Source: Bacillota bacterium (GTDB taxonomy: Bacteria; Bacillota; Clostridia; Christensenellales; CAG-138). Taken from it: 6,273 nt of DNA. A program made the position numbers and the translations under genes. Under the pieces are notes generated by a model. That model worked only from the letters and a program-made list of their open reading frames with translations, had not been told where the DNA came from and ran no database searches. The stretch covers positions 1-6,273 of the forward strand of contig JAEWMV010000222.1 in NCBI GenBank assembly GCA_023393045.1, read 5' to 3'. Shown here piece by piece: positions 5,807 to 6,273 of this stretch (position 1 is the stretch's first letter; each line of letters opens with the position of its first letter).

Positions 5807-6273
5807 ATGCGTACAAATCAGGTTTCCGGTTTCTACAAGCTCTCCCCCGCGCAGCGTCTCGACGAGGTGGCCGAGTTTGCGGGGCTGACGGAGGAGGAGA
5901 AGAAGATTCTCCTCAACACGGGCAACATTTCCATGGACGTTGCCGACCATATGATCGAAAACGTCATCGGCGGCTATTCGCTGCCCATGGGCGTGGCGCT
6001 CAACTTCCTCATCAACGGCAAGGAAAGACTCATCCCCATGGTCACGGAGGAGCCTTCCATCATCGCCGCCGCCAGCAACGCCGCCAAAATGGCGCGCGCC
6101 ACGGGCGGCTTCTTTGCGAGCTACACGGGCTCCATCATGATTTCGCAAATCCAGCTTGTGGGCGTTGCAAGCCCGCATTGCGCGCGCATGCGCGTGTTTG
6201 AAAACAAGGAGGAGATCAAGCGCATCTGCAACGAAAAGGACCCCGTGCTCGTAAAATACGGCGGCGGTGTGCG
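5807..6273 (+). CDS. mvaA: Hydroxymethylglutaryl-CoA reductase, class II (degradative type), N-terminal part
   Basis: The first 155 residues of a class II HMG-CoA reductase; the frame is open to the right edge (family length is about 425-430). The enzyme interconverts HMG-CoA and mevalonate with NAD(P)H. Diagnostic sequence is clear: SGFYKLSPAQRLDEVA at 7-22, the substrate-site block DHMIENVIG (47-55), then LPMGVALNFLING (59-71) and PMVTEEPSIIAAASNAAKMA (77-96). The EEPS segment (Glu81/Glu82) holds the catalytic glutamate. MISQIQLVG (111-119) leads into the cofactor domain. The catalytic lysine, aspartate and histidine lie beyond the window. No N-terminal membrane anchor is present, as expected for the soluble class II form. 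In bacteria such enzymes serve either mevalonate breakdown or mevalonate-pathway synthesis. Linkage to an importer favours breakdown, but the deciding neighbours are outside the window. Confidence 0.94.
   Translation, partial: MRTNQVSGFYKLSPAQRLDEVAEFAGLTEEEKKILLNTGNISMDVADHMIENVIGGYSLPMGVALNFLINGKERLIPMVTEEPSIIAAASNAAKMARATGGFFASYTGSIMISQIQLVGVASPHCARMRVFENKEEIKRICNEKDPVLVKYGGGV

Noticed and set aside
5654..6178. A 174-codon open frame on the - strand at the DUF917/HMG-CoA reductase junction
   Set aside because: It lies opposite two recognisable genes and has no domain of its own; it is a shadow frame.

Overview
The window carries one co-directional, tightly packed gene cluster on the + strand. 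It looks like a bacterial operon cut at both ends. Base composition is GC-rich, with strong GC bias at third positions, yet ATA isoleucine and AGG arginine codons are used freely. With AGGAG-type ribosome binding sites before nearly every gene, this suggests a GC-rich member of the Clostridia/Bacillota (for example a Christensenellales- or Oscillospirales-like gut anaerobe). That taxonomic placement is inference, not a match.

Positions 1-4651 encode a complete five-part peptide/nickel/opine-type (Dpp/Opp family) ABC importer. In order these are the C-terminal part of the extracytoplasmic substrate-binding protein (1-581), two six-helix permeases (688-1704 and 1735-2649), and two ATPases (2655-3671 and 3668-4651). 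An 18-bp perfect hairpin (601-643) separates the binding-protein gene from the first permease, the usual place for an element that lets the binding protein be made in excess. After it the genes are 30 nt apart or less, or overlap, with Shine-Dalgarno sites inside the ends of upstream genes.

Positions 4655-5788 encode a DUF917-family (S-methyl-thiohydantoin desulfurase-like) protein, 3 nt after the second ATPase. Eighteen nt further on, at 5807, begins a class II ('degradative' type) hydroxymethylglutaryl-CoA reductase that runs off the right edge.

The simplest reading is a catabolic uptake module. The importer brings in a small organic substrate, the DUF917 protein may act on it or a derivative, and the HMG-CoA reductase links mevalonate and HMG-CoA. 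The substrate cannot be read from the sequence. The least routine features are the gene combination itself, the altered ABC signature (LGGGE instead of LSGGQ) in the second ATPase, the matching four-cysteine C-terminal motifs in both ATPases, and the intercistronic hairpin. No RNA genes, mobile elements, CRISPR arrays or convincing internal promoters were seen.
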